Assembly (NCBI GenBank): GCA_026874595.1 | Contig: CM049316.1 | Coordinates: 39,068,695-39,132,694 of the forward strand | DNA from: Sipunculus nudus | Lineage: Eukaryota; Annelida; Sipuncula; Golfingiida; Sipunculidae | Length of the DNA: 64,000 nucleotides | Reading direction: 5' to 3' | Shown here: one piece after another, positions 22,871-36,200 of the stretch | Layout: every line of letters starts with the position of its first letter | How positions within the stretch are numbered: position 1 is the stretch's first letter | Notes under the pieces: model-generated | What the model saw: the letters and a program-made list of their open reading frames with translations, nothing else | Databases searched by the model: none | What the model was told of the DNA's origin: nothing | Translations under genes and position numbers: made by a program

Positions 22871-22883
22871 TGAAGGGAGGATG
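22871..22883 (+). other. polypurine tract candidate
   Basis: TGAAGGGAGGATG directly precedes the 3' LTR start TGTTACA. The purine run AAGGGAGGA is the likely plus-strand primer. Confidence 0.6.
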
Positions 22884-23912
22884 TGTTACAATATATTAAG
22901 TTTCATTTTAATGTTTGAACAAGATTGTGTTGAATATTAATTATTTGTAATATTATAACTGACTGACTGACTGGGAATCCCATAAAATAAGCTGCTACCG
23001 TCAGGGGACAGCTGAAGAAGCTACACTTCGTGTCTGTCCAGGGGCCACTTGAAGACAAGAGTAATGTCATTGTACTGAAGTATTACTGCACAAGGCTGTA
23101 CACGTGCCTTGTATGTACTGGAGGGCTGACCATACAGCTGATCTGTGCTGAAACAAAGGTTCCAGGCACCTAAAAGTTGTGTCAATGACCGACTAAGACT
23201 TTTATGCAAGGGATCATGAGTGAACCCTCATGCTCATAGATTCAAACAATGGAAATTCTGTTATACAAGAAGTAAAATCACAAGTGAACACACATGATTT
23301 TAAATACTGAAACAGAGACAATCATGAGTGACAAGTCTATATAAGATGAGCTCAAACAATGGGCAAATGGGCATTTAACATCTAAGCTCCGGAGCCACGA
23401 CAGTCTGAAGAAGAAAATAAAGTAAGTGAACAGAAATGAACTGTTACGTTAGCGCTAACATATTGATATAAGACTGATTAAAAATTGAAGAAATTTGTGA
23501 AAGAACATTGAAAGAAGAGAAGAAATGTAAAGAAGTGAATTATACATAGATATCGCGAACTGTTATACGCTAAAATGAAATGATCAAAGAAGACGAAGAA
23601 CCTCATGAGAAGATAATGCTTTTAGTGACTTTTTATTGGACTCTGTGATTATTTAATTATGCAATTCGGAATAACTGGTGTTATGGACATTATTCCCAGG
23701 TCAGTTCTTTTGTTTTTTTTTTTTCATTGCATGTAAGTCATTTTATAATCATGTATTTGTAAAGCTATATTCAGTATGTATTAAACTAGTATATTATATC
23801 AAATTGTGGTAATTTGGTATATTGCCAACTTGTGTGACAGATAAGGAGGTTTCCTGTACGCCTTTAACAGATGAAAGTATGCCTGAGAAATAAAAGACGT
23901 CTGTAAGGACGT

Positions 23913-23916
<4 letters not shown>
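22884..23916 (+). repeat. 3' LTR of Gmr1-like element
   Basis: 1033 bp, TGTTACAATATATT to AAGGACGTAACA, nearly identical to the 5' LTR. Confidence 0.93.

Positions 23917-23969
<53 letters not shown>
23917..23969. repeat. (AT)n microsatellite, right part of insertion site
   Basis: About 26 AT units immediately after the 3' LTR. It is presumed to be the continuation of the tract at 12307-12365. Confidence 0.9.
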
Positions 23970-23971
<2 letters not shown>

Positions 23972-26176
23972 GGCTGTCAGATTGCCTATATATCCTTCAA
24001 CGAGGAACCCACTTTAAGGCTCTATGAGGATGCCAATACTTTCGTCATTTCTGACAACGCCTAATGGCCTACAAAAACGTTGTCACTTGACATAAACAAG
24101 ACCAATCGTTAGCTTATTTTAGTATACTTTCTAACAACACCTATCATGAGCGAGAAACGTTCCTTTTAAACTAAGCAAATTGGTAAATCCCTGCATAAAA
24201 TAGAAGCATAATGACAGAAGTGTTCTCTACCAGTTACAGAGTACTAAATCATGTGTCTGATGAGACACATTACAGGGTACAGTACAGAGTCAACCTGGAA
24301 AACGTGACACAGTTGAAGTGTTGTAATTGTGTGTTACTAGTGTGCTTGTTTTCGGGTCGAGCGGTTATTAATTATGGGATTTTCTGCGCTAAGGCCGAGC
24401 ACGTTTTAGATCAGTTTCCTCCACCAGATGTATACATTTTGTGAAATAAGAGCTAGTTTATATTGTATAAATGACAAATTGGCAAGTCCGAAACATCTTA
24501 TTTCAAACACCTATGTATCTTTCTCTACACTGTTACGGAACCTAATATCAACAGATCATGTAGCCGTGACGAACATAAATTGTGTAATAGAGTTTAAAGA
24601 AAAATCAGATTCTGTAACACTAGGCAGCGTGAAATGGCTAGGGAAATGAATAAAGTCAGTGGTTTTTTTGTTAACAAATAATTATAATTATTTTTAAAAC
24701 AATCCTAACATTACAATACACTAAATCAATACAATTACACAGTATAAAAACAGTACAACAGTAAATCAATACAAGTATATAAATAAAGTGTACAGTACCT
24801 AGGTACCACCACTGTCACAGCGACAAAAAGTCCTTTAAAGCATATAATCCAGATGAAGAGTTCACATAATCTTCTCAGCGAATAACAGTCCAGTTCAATC
24901 ACAAAATCAATTTGTTGTAATCCAAAAGTGAAGTTCTGATAGTGATCCCAAAGGCAAACTGAACACTAATTAAAATCCGTCACAAATTCGGAGAAAAGCT
25001 ATAACTGCCGGAATTATAGGAAAAGGTCCACAAACTGACTTACACTCTCCTGTGTCCGCTGGAATATATCTCTCCTCTCTCACAGCGCCTTATCCATAAC
25101 TTTTCACCTCAAGCCGAGAACTTTCCATTTCGTCAACAATCTAAAGAACCTAACATAATACACAGTACACACGCGCTCAAAGAACAAACTAGAACGAGTA
25201 ACGCTGTGTTTCTACATGTCAGGGTTCACACGGCACAGATTAAACTGAGTGCTGTGTAGAGTTCACACGTGGGCCGCACCCGGCCAGCTAGAACAAGGAA
25301 CGCTGTAGCATAGCAACGCCCAGGGCTTGAGCCCAACACGAATCATAATGTCAACAGCGCACAATAAAAGAGACATGTCAACAGCACACAATAAAACAGC
25401 CGGCTAGTCAGGCATATAATGTACGGAAGAAAGCTCAACAAAGGGTCATATTTAAGAAGATAGCCCTAACGAAGAAATATCAAGCTGAATGTGGTTTCAT
25501 TTTAACCGTCAGAATGTCTAGTTTTTAAAATTAGTACAGTATGCTATGTCAAATATTTTGATCCAGCAGGATTGTCGTGCCAAAATAAATTTTGTTGGCT
25601 AACTTTGTCAATTTCAGTGTGCCGATTCCAAAACTATAAGATGCCATTTTTTTTCAGCCACGTCTTTAGCCGCCATTTTGAATTTCAAAATGGCCGCCAT
25701 TTTTTTTATATTTTGCCTTTTATCATGCATCCTGATCGCACTGTAGAGTAATATAAATGGTAGTAAACTTACCAATTTTCTTTTGGCCAGAAAACCGATT
25801 GCTACCGTCTTTTCAACTAGAGACACGGCAATTTTCAGATTGGGAAGAAAATGACCTGAACAAGTCACAACATAATATATCTGTACATGCATTAGTGTGC
25901 CATGACTATATATATACAATTAATATATATTAATTATTATATGTATATAAAACGTGTGTTTGTGTGTGTGTTTGGTTTTGCGTTGTGTGTGTGTTGAAAC
26001 TTTATATCCTTAACGTTAGTTTAAATGCTAAATGGGTTCCATTATTACACTTTCGTTTGAGAAATTCGTCGAATATTATGTAAGCCCCTATTATAAGTAA
26101 GTTCCACTTTCTATTATGCCTTTCCAATTGGTTAAGCTCTGTTTTTCTGCTTCTTTTCCAACTCCGTTAACTGAAG
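23970..26176. other. no recognised gene
   Basis: Short frames at 24211-24444 and 24428-24649 have no recognisable motif. An imperfect palindrome centred near 25686 (GCCGCCATTTTGAATTTC and its complement) is a common low-complexity repeat style. A (GT)n-rich stretch lies at about 25955-25995. Confidence 0.5.
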
Positions 26177-26800
26177 GTTTAACAAACAGACGAAGTTACG
26201 GATTATAAACCAGATATACCGAAGGATATTCTTCATCACCTGCAAGCACATCGTATAGAAGTGACAGGATTCAATAACCGTAACACTGACAATAGTTGTG
26301 TATTCACTGACATGATAAGTCAAGGAACAACAATTCGAGTATGTCAGAGTGACTTCAGCATTGTGAAAGCAACACAAATTACGGCTAAACATGAAGTTCC
26401 TTGAGCAGAGGAAATATCCTTTCGTGTCTAGTGTAGGAGTTTATATTTTAATGTACTGGGTGGAAGTTTCAGCAAACCTGGATAATCACTGTTTTGAGTC
26501 CGATCCAGTTTTTTAAATACAGAACTAACAGTATATGAACAGAATACACAGCACGGTAATATAAAACTTGTGGTAGAAGACCTATGCTAATGATTTATAT
26601 ACAGCTGCAGGTGCTCTTATTCTAAAACTCAATATGTTGAAAGATTTTCATTTTTTCTTTTGGTTATGAGTCCGAAAATGCAGTATTACCTATCATAAAT
26701 TTGTTACGATTCTCGAAATTACAGATACTAGATTTGTCAGGTAATCTCACAGACGCCCCCGGAGCCAGTGTGTTGGACACGCGAGGCATATTCAAGGAAC
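26177..26800 (+). pseudogene. decayed NACHT-LRR gene fragment
   Basis: Nucleotide similarity to the lectin-NACHT-LRR gene is plain in blocks. 26177-26500 matches about 44495-44840 (shared CACCTGCAAGC, GTGTATTCACT, ACAACAATTCG, AGCAAACCTGGAT). 26545-26800 matches about 45160-45450 (shared TAGATTTGTCAGGTAATCTC against TAGACTTGTCAGGTAACCTC, then GACACGCGAGGC). The middle is deleted, several stops occur in the corresponding frame (for example TAA in TTATAAACC near 26203), and no NACHT or lectin part is visible upstream. It is a dead duplicate of the LRR entry region of the same family. Confidence 0.82.
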
Positions 26801-29800
26801 TTTTGCATTAAGGAATAATTGAGATACCTTCATGGAATTCACGCTTATTCTTTTCTGGGATCTTTCATCATTTCTGACGAGGATAACTTTCGCGATACAT
26901 TTAGTCGCATGCTTTAGTCGACATAAACTAACAAGGATCTACCATTACATTCGCCAGAGATATGGACCATTAAAAGACGCTCTGCTGATTGTATGTATGA
27001 TGTGCGATTGGGGAAAGTACTTGCACATGCATATAAGTCACTCTCACACCACAATATTAAAGAGAACTCCGTTCTGTAGAACTAATCTTGTATTAATTAA
27101 ATAACCATTTTCACAAGTTGCCAGTCCTGAAGCCTTCTGAATATAAAGACCTGAGTTCAAAATACTCCCCCGGTACTAACGTTGACTATAATGCTGAATT
27201 TATCTATAGCTCTCTATATCTCTAGACTCAGTCTGCTGGGTTTATTTATAGCTAGTTCCCCAAAGATTGAGAACCTAAACGAAACAGCCATAACCTGAGG
27301 CTAAATTGTGTGCTATATGGTCTCGGTTTAGCAAAATCTGTGTTTCCGGTCATACCTTTAATCCCGAATAACTTATCTAAAATATATCTAATTTAAGTAA
27401 GAATAACGCTAACGTAACAGTGACTTTTTCTAGCCCATATCTTACTAGATGATAAACAGTAGGCATTAATAGAATATTTAATAAAACTAAATTAAGAGTA
27501 GAGTAAGTGGATATGATTCCATCGTGTTGTGCTTTGATCGTTAATTGCTTAAAAGTTACAACTCGTAATCGTTACATAACCAACATGAGTGTGGTCTACA
27601 GTTCTGGCTACCTAATGATATATAAATGAACCAGACTGGCTAAAAGACATTTAAACTAAAGGGACCTCAATTTTCCAAACTAACACACGCACTATATTCC
27701 TTTGTCTGCGAACTATATGCTTTAGTTGACCAGTACACCAGTGCAATTGGTTCAACAGCAAACCCCATACAGTACACAGCGCATAAGCAAAACGGTGACA
27801 GCCCGACCTGTCAGCCTGTCTGGGGCAAGCGACTGGAGTCTCCCCCTGAGGGTAAACGGTCACTGCTAACGCTTATACTACAGCGTGATTTTACACTATA
27901 ACATATGTATTATCTAAGCAGCGTCGAATTATTTGTTGAGCTCAACTCTCACGGTGCACCTAAGTAAATTAAAGTGAAACAAATAAGGTTGTATTTCTTT
28001 TTGTGAACATCGCCTATCTTCTCGTCAAATTATAACGAGGGTAAAAATAAAATAACATATACTGTTGATACAGGGATTTGTTCATTATGTATTTATTCAT
28101 TTTTACTAACTAATGTACTTAATAGTATAGTAACCGCGTCTCGTTTTGTAACCACTCTTTATTTTAAGAACGCATATTAAATATATAGTTGTACTCTTCT
28201 TGTGGAATCCGCATCAAGATGTAACTGCAGGGGATTTTTTTAACCAAAAAAGGCCTTCTATGAAGAGTTTCGATACATATATTCTAACATGCCCCCCCCC
28301 CCCCCCGTTTCTTTTATGCCCCCAAAATAACATACATAGGTACATTAAATACATAATAAATTAATTTTTGTGTGTAGTATGTAAAGGTCAATAAAAGGCA
28401 TTGGACTTTTGCTTGGGAGTTTCCAGGAATTTAACGTAGATCCATCTGCAACTTACAATAAAAATATTTATTAAATAAATTAAATTCAATATTTTATTTC
28501 ATTTTGAACCAGTTTCTATCGACCGTCCTTGAAATAGCGCCATAGGCTCCAGCTATTAAGATTTAGAGAGTGGGGACAACGACGGCGACGAATCTCACGT
28601 GCCATTTATGAAACGGAGAGAGTGCCGTCGGTGGGATCCACGCGAGGCAAGGGCAAAGCTAGAGGTTCAGTAAAGAAGTCATAACTTCACATTCAACCCG
28701 GAAATTTTTGGGCTAGCTGCTACAACATATCAGCAATGTACGGTAATTGCACGCAGCGTCTACAACTAAAATGACACCCATGACTGCTCATGAAGAACAA
28801 GTGGAGATGTATTACTTTTCACAGCTGCGCCAAATCAAGACAAAACACTGATTTGACATCACGGTCGACAGCATGAATCTTGTACAATCCTATATAGTGC
28901 GTGCTACTCAGCAATCAAGTACAGCCCAGTCTGTTTTCTCAACGCCCCATCAGCCCACAGTTTCATTCCCATACCAGCCCGCTTCTTCAGTCTCTATCAA
29001 AACTCCAGTTTCGTTACTCCATCTCCACCAAGCAATTGAAATCAGTATCAGCACCCTCGAGCATCAACTACAATGTCTCCGTCCACTTGTTTGACTAACA
29101 CACTTTCATACCGCCTTCATCCAACTTTCCCGTTCATTTTCACAGCGAGTCACCTTATTCACCGATGAAGGCCCCATCGCCCTTGGCTCCAAATACTTAA
29201 CACACCTCAACTGTCTAAATATCACCGCCCAGCACAACCCAGACTACAACGACAGCAACCGAGACATTGACTATAGCGCAGGCATCATTGACAACACAGG
29301 CCACATCTGATAGATATTTGCTCACAACACATGTAGAGACGATTTCAGTCACTGAACCCACAGATGTAATCCGAAAAAGCAAAGAGGCACAAGCCGCTTA
29401 TGGAGCGTAGGCCTCTGTGGGCGCTGTTGCTTTCCTAAGGTCTCCGGTATGGGTAAAACGGTGGCGGTCTCGCGCGGCTTCCTGCTTGAATTGGCTGCAT
29501 CACGTCTATATCGGCTCCATCTGAATCTCAAAACTACGCTTAGGGAGCGCGCAGGGCTGTCTTGATTACAGCAACCTCTAGCGGCTCGATAAAGCAAAAA
29601 CATCTTCAGTCAGGATAACATAAATAAAATCTAATCGTTATTTAATATAAAAAAAATTAAAAAGTGAAAATGAATCACGTAAATTGTGAAAATAAAGAGA
29701 TAAGATGAGAGATATTGCAGCTCGATGGGGCGCGCGCGTCACGCCTCCCCCCCCCCCCCCCCCCAACCTACCAATGGTAATTTATAGTAAAGGAAATTTG

Positions 29801-29807
29801 ATTATTA

Positions 29808-29839
<32 letters not shown>

Positions 29840-30069
29840 TTAGTATATTAGAGTGTCAAATTCACTGTATTAAAATACATTAGCTGTCAGGCACTGTACC
29901 GAGTAAAATTCATTAAGATGATTAAAAAAAGAAATTTGAGTGACAGATAATACAATTAAAATGTCTAAAAAATAGATATGCAGAGAACTTAATAATCGAG
30001 AATCCAAACAAAGTGGATGATAACGGCTAATAATATGCCAACTGGAAAAAGTGTGTTTTCAGAAGTCTC
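26801..30069. other. no recognised gene
   Basis: Open frames here (26832-27104, 28873-29098 and shorter ones) have no domain I recognise. C runs occur at about 28292-28306 and 29747-29764. An (ATT)n microsatellite lies at about 29805-29840. Confidence 0.5.
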
Positions 30070-30490
30070 TTTAAAACACGGAACACTTTAAGCATCCTTG
30101 ATATGTTGAGGAAGATTATTCCAGAGGATAGCCGAGGAGTATCTGAATAATCTCTTCCCGTACTGTGTCCGGGCCCTCGGCACCTCAAGGAGAGATTTAT
30201 TAGCCGACCTTAGTGCACGCACCGGGCAATACTCCTTAATCATATCAGCGAGGTATGAAGGTGCCAAGCCATGGAAGGCTTTGTAGGTAAGCAACAGTAT
30301 TTTAAAACAAGGTCTGTACTCCACCGGCAGCCAATGTAGCTCCATAAGTACCGGTTTGATGTGAGCTCGCCGCTGGGTGAGTGTGATAAGCCGAGCAGCA
30401 CAAATCTAAACGCACTGCAGCCTGCCAATCTGAGCATGGGTGATGCCAACCAGAAGCGAATTGGCATAATCCATTCGCTAGGTCACTAAA
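30070..30490 (-). pseudogene. 3' end of a LINE reverse transcriptase ORF
   Basis: Minus-strand translation gives the conserved C-terminal tail of Jockey-superfamily-like (CR1/L2/Rex1-type) LINE ORF2: LHWLPVEYRPCFKILLLTYK, then AFHGLAPSYLADMI and RLFRYSSAILWNNLP. Upstream sequence (to about 30490) continues with NSLLVGITHAQIGRLQ but carries an in-frame stop. Only the last ~140 codons remain, which is normal 5' truncation of a LINE copy. Confidence 0.78.
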
Positions 30491-33185
30491 ACTTGCTCCA
30501 GCAAATAAGATGCATATATATGTGTGTATGTGAGTGTATGGGTATAAACACCACAACATACTCATGTTTTTTTACCAATTCGAAATATCAAGATGTGCAA
30601 GATGAATAATTATCAAATTTACAGAATCAAGCCTAATGCGATGTAGAAATTAATCCTAAATCTACAGATACCAGAAACAAGAATTTCATGATAGTGTTTT
30701 AGAACATTTATTCATTATTAGACCCCCCTGGCTACGCCCGTGCGATAAAATATTTTTTTCCAAATCCAACAGAAAACTATGAAACACATTATTTTATTTT
30801 TATATAATGCTAACCTTGGACAACACAATTTATAACTTTAAAAGAGACAGGGAGTAATTTTTTGGTGAAAATACATTCACGTGACAAAAAGTGTGATTTT
30901 GTCACCAAAAAAATGGCGTCATGGGCTAAGTTATGCAATACTTTGAAAATCTATCCACTCCCATCTTTAACTTTTAGAAGGAAATTAAAATTTCGTGCAT
31001 TTTCACGAATTCGTGCGCTTAACACATTGACATCTTCTCATTCTAAGGGGCCAACAAGTTATGCATCAAGTGGGGCATGGTGTTATAACGAGAGGAGTGA
31101 GTACTTGGAACACCGTCCAGCATCAAAAGGATTCGCCCAGTATCGCCTGTTCCGAATTTTACTGGTTGTTGCCGTCTTTAAGACTTTTGGGAAATTAGTT
31201 GGAATAACCTTATCATGAGTAATTCTACATATTGCCTATGCGAGCTGTCATTTAATGGTTGCATTATAGGTCCAAACCTTAATACTAGCAGTACGCCGAA
31301 CCTGTATAAATGAGAATGAGGAGCTGACGTCATTGACAGTTCGGCTGGGCTTTTAAAATATTAAGTCGGATAAATAATGACATATGTCAGTATGTAAGCA
31401 AATTGTTAGGGCAGTCAGCAAAGTTTACACGAAAGTGTAAAAGGGGTGAAACATCACATGTTACATAATAAAGCGTGTTCCTGACGCTACGCGTGCCTTG
31501 AAAAAATATCAACATATACAAAGAACAGTGTGCTTAAACTATTCGGAAATATTTGAAATTTAGTGCCACGACTTAAACATTTACATTCAGGGCAATAAGT
31601 CAAACATGGCTTATGCTTGATTGTAAACAGTAAGCTGGAACAATTAAACTGGATGTACACAAATCAAATGTGTTGGGGACGTAATTGTGATTTATCACCT
31701 GTGAGAACGTCTGTTGTGGGGTTACCAAACCTGTAGGCATCTTATATTTGATTTTAAGAAACGATTTTAAGGACGTTTCCTGCAGGAAAATCGAACGATT
31801 GTTGCAACGCTTGACAACGTTCAGGTGACAAAACATCTGTTATATGGTAATTGATTTGTAGAACATCTTCTGTCATGTAATTAAAAGCGTAGGTGACGGA
31901 GCAAATACCGTAATGTAACCAAATGTGTATACATACGTCCTGAATTAATCAAACCCTGTACCTGCTGTTACGCAACGAAATATATTTACCGTGACATGGT
32001 CATGCGTGCGAGTAAAATAATATTTGCTGTGATTTAATCAAATGTGAAGGAGACGGATCATCTGTATCGATAAACCTAAACACCCCACGGACGATTGCCT
32101 GTTACCATAGCAACAGAGCTGAAGCGAGGTCAGAACAAAGTGCAGGAATATTAAATATTTTAGCTTTTTCCGTGACAACAATATTGTGTAAAATGAACGA
32201 TACGTATCATTGAGGACATGGATCACTGATGTCTGTTAAGGCAAAGGGACAGTTTAAACTTTATAAGCACTTACATATATTATTTCTCATTCTTCTGTAA
32301 TGTTTATTTCAAAAGAAATCTTTTGGTCAAATTGTGTTTCCCCTGGACCATATACCACGTAATAATTCGCGTGATGAAAAAAAAAATGTTTTGGACAATC
32401 TGCACAATTGATCAAAGGAAACTGGTCGACATGAAATAGGAATTTTCTTTCAAATAGCAAAAGTAATAAAAGGTATTCGGCTGCTTCGATATTACCTTTA
32501 TGTCTTATTAAATACTTTTCTTTGGTGGTGGAGATTTTCCTCTGGTTTGAAACGTTAGTATCATATGCCCGAGGAAGTACGGGGTCATATATTTATGCTT
32601 TCACTGATCAATCATTTAATAAGACATAATGGAAAGAACTAAAACATAGTTAACCATGCACTAAGGATAGGACATTAAAGCCATATATGAATGCTTAGAC
32701 ATCTAAAAATGTCTGCGCCATAATCATACCCATAACGTTATTTTATGCTGAGGAGGCCAGGTCAACAATCTGTTCTTACCTTGCAGAATAAACTGCTCTT
32801 TTATACTAGAGGGACTGAAAAAACTGATCTTGAGTAACAACGAGCTCTGTCTGCCATATCGGACTAGGTCGCAGGACCCCTCGCTGGGCAAACAACGTTT
32901 ATGATTCATTGCTCAGGTAAAGATCGTCTAGTTCGTTCGTGCTTATGTTGTTGACTATGTATAGTGTATTTGACAGGTATATGAATGATATCACTATTTA
33001 TTCAGGTCATGGGTTATTAAGATCCGAGCTGGCACAGCGTAGTTGACTTCCCCCTGCTTACCTCACATAGGTTTTGTACACAGAGGTTCGATGTCACACC
33101 TGCATGCATAAGACTACCAGAGCAAGGGGATAGCATGTTAAATAACAAATAGACAATTTTTAATCAACCAGTGTAACAAAGAAAA
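30491..33185. other. no recognised gene; upstream flank of receptor gene
   Basis: An open frame at 30862-31218 (118 codons) and shorter frames lack recognisable motifs. I see no clear TATA box within 150 bp of the start codon at 33186; the promoter and any non-coding first exon are not identified. Confidence 0.45.
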
Positions 33186-33252
33186 ATGTCTCCACACAGA
33201 AAACCGTTCTTTGTATTATGGATAATAAGTGTTTTAGTGGTAACAGACCAAG
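33186..33252 (+). CDS. receptor exon 1: signal peptide
   Basis: ATG at 33186 followed by a basic n-region and hydrophobic core (MSPHRKPFFVLWIISVLVVT). The donor CAAG|GTAAGC ends the exon in phase 1. The first residues of exon 2 (EAGRRSLCGEL) give a plausible cleavage region. Confidence 0.8.
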
Positions 33253-36200
33253 GTAAGCAATTACACATTGCCATAAAAAGGTAGTCCATCTTTAATTATT
33301 ATGACAAAACTATTCCATTTTTTCGCGCGTAGAAGTTAATGTGTCATTTTTTTATATGGATTTGTCTCTTGAAACTCGGCGACAAGGCAGTTTTAAATAC
33401 CCTAGCTCCCGTGCTCTCTTACTACGCTACGTTGTGCGAGGCATCAAGGAACCTGGATATCGCCGCAGATAATGCAGTAAGCAGTTTTATCAAGTAACAA
33501 GCAACGCATAAAATCGTGTGATTGTGAATGGCAAGGACAATGAGTACATTGAACTTTGGCATTACTAGAAATGCTCTTTAATGTGGTCATGGTTTTTACA
33601 GAATGGATTTACTACGCGTCTAAATTGAAAAGTGCATAGGTTGCTTTGAATATATTTGCTGTGTGACATTACAAACAGTGATCTCCGTAGGGACAAGGTT
33701 GGTCCCCAGTTTAACAAATCTACAGAACTGACGTTGATGTGCAGTATGTTCTCCCTTGTTAATATAAAATATATACATAGATTATTTTGGCCAAGACTGG
33801 TTTCTGTATGTCCCCCGAGCTTTTGGGATCTTCAGAGGTATAGCAAATAAATCCAGAAGTGTAGGAAGGTTGAAGAAAAATATCCGTACATGAAAACTAG
33901 TAATCCGCACCTATAGTCTCTATATCCAATGCAGCTGTATTACATTTTATTATTTAGTAATTATAAAAGGAATATGCATTCTAGAGTACTTTTAAGAATC
34001 TAGCTTTTTTATATAATACGATATGTTTATTAAGATTATTTGATGGACAAAATATTTAAATATAGTTAAAACTATAATTGTGAGTAAGCCTCAGCTATTT
34101 AAGCTTGAATAGCCCCCCCTATGCCCACACCACCCTCCCTGTACAACCATGTCTCTCCCATGTTTTATAAAAATCTAAATATAGATGTTCTTGGTTTGAA
34201 CTTCACCTGAGCCTCAACGGCAAAGTTTAGAAAGCTTGAGAATCTCTCCCTTTACTTACAGAAGGGAATAACAAGGTTATTCTGTATATTAATTCGGTAT
34301 ATATTCAATGATAAAGTAAAATGTGTAACTGATACCTGCATTCAATCATTTGATATATGTTTATGAATCAAATTCGAGAATGATGCCATCGCCAGAATAT
34401 ATTAAAATAACGAATCCGCGCCATTTTCAGTTAAACAGATAAACCTATATGACATACCTGCAGATACAAATGTGATATGTCAGTTATTTGAACAGCTAAC
34501 ATGGTAATAATAGCTTACTCTAATAAAAGAATATAATAAATTACTTTAAAAAATTGTAACACAGGGGTGAAACTCGGACGTATTATTAAGGAATATTTAA
34601 GCAGTTCTGCCTGCAACTGCAAACAAACAAAGTGATATGCGTGTTGCAGGTTTCGCTCTAAAAGCGGTGGGGTTTTTAATTCTAAAAAAAAAAAATTCCT
34701 CTTTGCGGTTGATTTTTTTATGTAGCAGATTCTTTTATACTTCATTTAAAGTGAGACATTAACGTTACAACATTACCCTTTCCCGAAGTAATGGCATTCT
34801 ACTGTTCTCTATTACTAGCCTCGGTCATTTGCCCAACTCTCAGTCAGCCATTAGCCATTGTCTTTCGTTTTCTAGAAGGGTTTAACCTTGAACTCCCATC
34901 ATGGCTTACCTCATTTCTGTCAATTTATGTTTATAAATTTTCATCAGATTATGTACCTTTACACTTACCTATAATTAATCATCATAAAATATTTATGAGA
35001 TATACATGAAATGCAATAGTTGATTTTATTCCTTCCTTCAGAGGCTGGCCGCCGTAGCTTGTGCGGAGAACTCAACAATTGGTGGGAAGCTCGAATGTGT
35101 TGTGATCGTAAAGATGCGGTACTACCAACTATTCTTAGCCAGTCAGACGTCCAACGATTACGTGAAGAAATGACAGATAAAAAGCAGGAAATTGCATGGA
35201 TTAATGCTGAGCTGAAAGATATGGGGGCCTGGCGTTGGATAGATGGATCAACTGATGGTAAGATGATTTCAAGTGTCTCCTATAACAGTTGTACAAAAGC
35301 CATGACGCCCCAATATCGCTTATTTTCATTAATTTATCTACATGGAATAATTAATTACGACAATTAATTTTAAATTTTGTATATTTTGTTTCTACGAAGA
35401 GTTGACTGCTTTTCAGCAGCTACATCTTCCAAGGTTTTTATTTATTTGTATTACTCTTAGCTAAAGATATATGAATTTATTAAATAAAGCAATACATATA
35501 TTCAAAAGCTTCAACATAAACTTCGAATATCCAGTTTTTTCCTGTAATGTCATAGAACATTCTTAACCGAACAAACAGACTATGATACATCCGCATATTG
35601 CATTTTTATTTATAGTGTCTTTCTCCTATTAATTTGATATTTATAACATACATCATACCAGAAATAAACATATATGTTATTTCAATAATGGTTCTTCTCA
35701 CCCGATAAAGTTACCCCTTTCTGGTGCCCAAGGGAAAGGTTGCACTTACCATGTGACGGACCGGGTTGCTCTTGGTTCAACGTGGAATCGTAGAGATTGT
35801 GAGTTTTTGATCGCGCACGCAACGTATCAGGACTCAGGCACAGGACAATCACAAGTTAGCGGTTTAAACAACAAGAGTACATTAAAAGATACAGATTTCA
35901 AAATCACCTATCATATTGGGTTCCCAGCCTGTTAAGCCTCACTTAACACACTGATGCATGCACTAAATAAACACTTTAGTAAAAACACAGTCTCTAACAG
36001 ACTCTAGATCTCCTGGCCTAGTGATCCTAGGCCCCGGCTGGCGGCACCTCACCACACTTTACTGGACACCCTCTGGCAGCACCTCACTTGACACCCGCTG
36101 GCAAAACTTCACTAAACACATGCTGGCAGCACTTAACTGTACACCCGCTGGCACTATCTCATTGGACATCCGCTGGCGGCACCTCACTGGATACCTGTTG

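Larger units (their letters stand above)
16719..23916 (+). mobile_element. Gmr1-like Ty3/gypsy LTR retrotransposon, interrupted
   Basis: A 7.2-kb element bounded by ~1.03-kb LTRs, with gag, protease, integrase, reverse transcriptase and RNase H in that order. Integrase before RT is the Ty1/copia order, yet the RT, RNase H and GPY/F-type integrase tail are Ty3/gypsy-like. This combination defines the Gmr1 group first described from Atlantic cod and other deuterostomes. Stops at 18216, 18357, 20436 and 21858 and a frameshift near 18668 make this copy defective. Flanks are AT-repeat on both sides, so the target duplication is ambiguous. Confidence 0.9.

Noticed and set aside
30862-31218. 118-codon frame as a gene
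   Set aside because: No recognisable motif, and low-complexity Lys/Phe/Ser composition typical of AT-rich non-coding DNA.
34791-35009. 72-codon frame starting with a signal-peptide-like sequence just upstream of receptor exon 2
   Set aside because: It ends in a stop before the exon and has no donor site fitting the exon phase; exon 1 at 33186 joins exon 2 cleanly and gives a better signal peptide.
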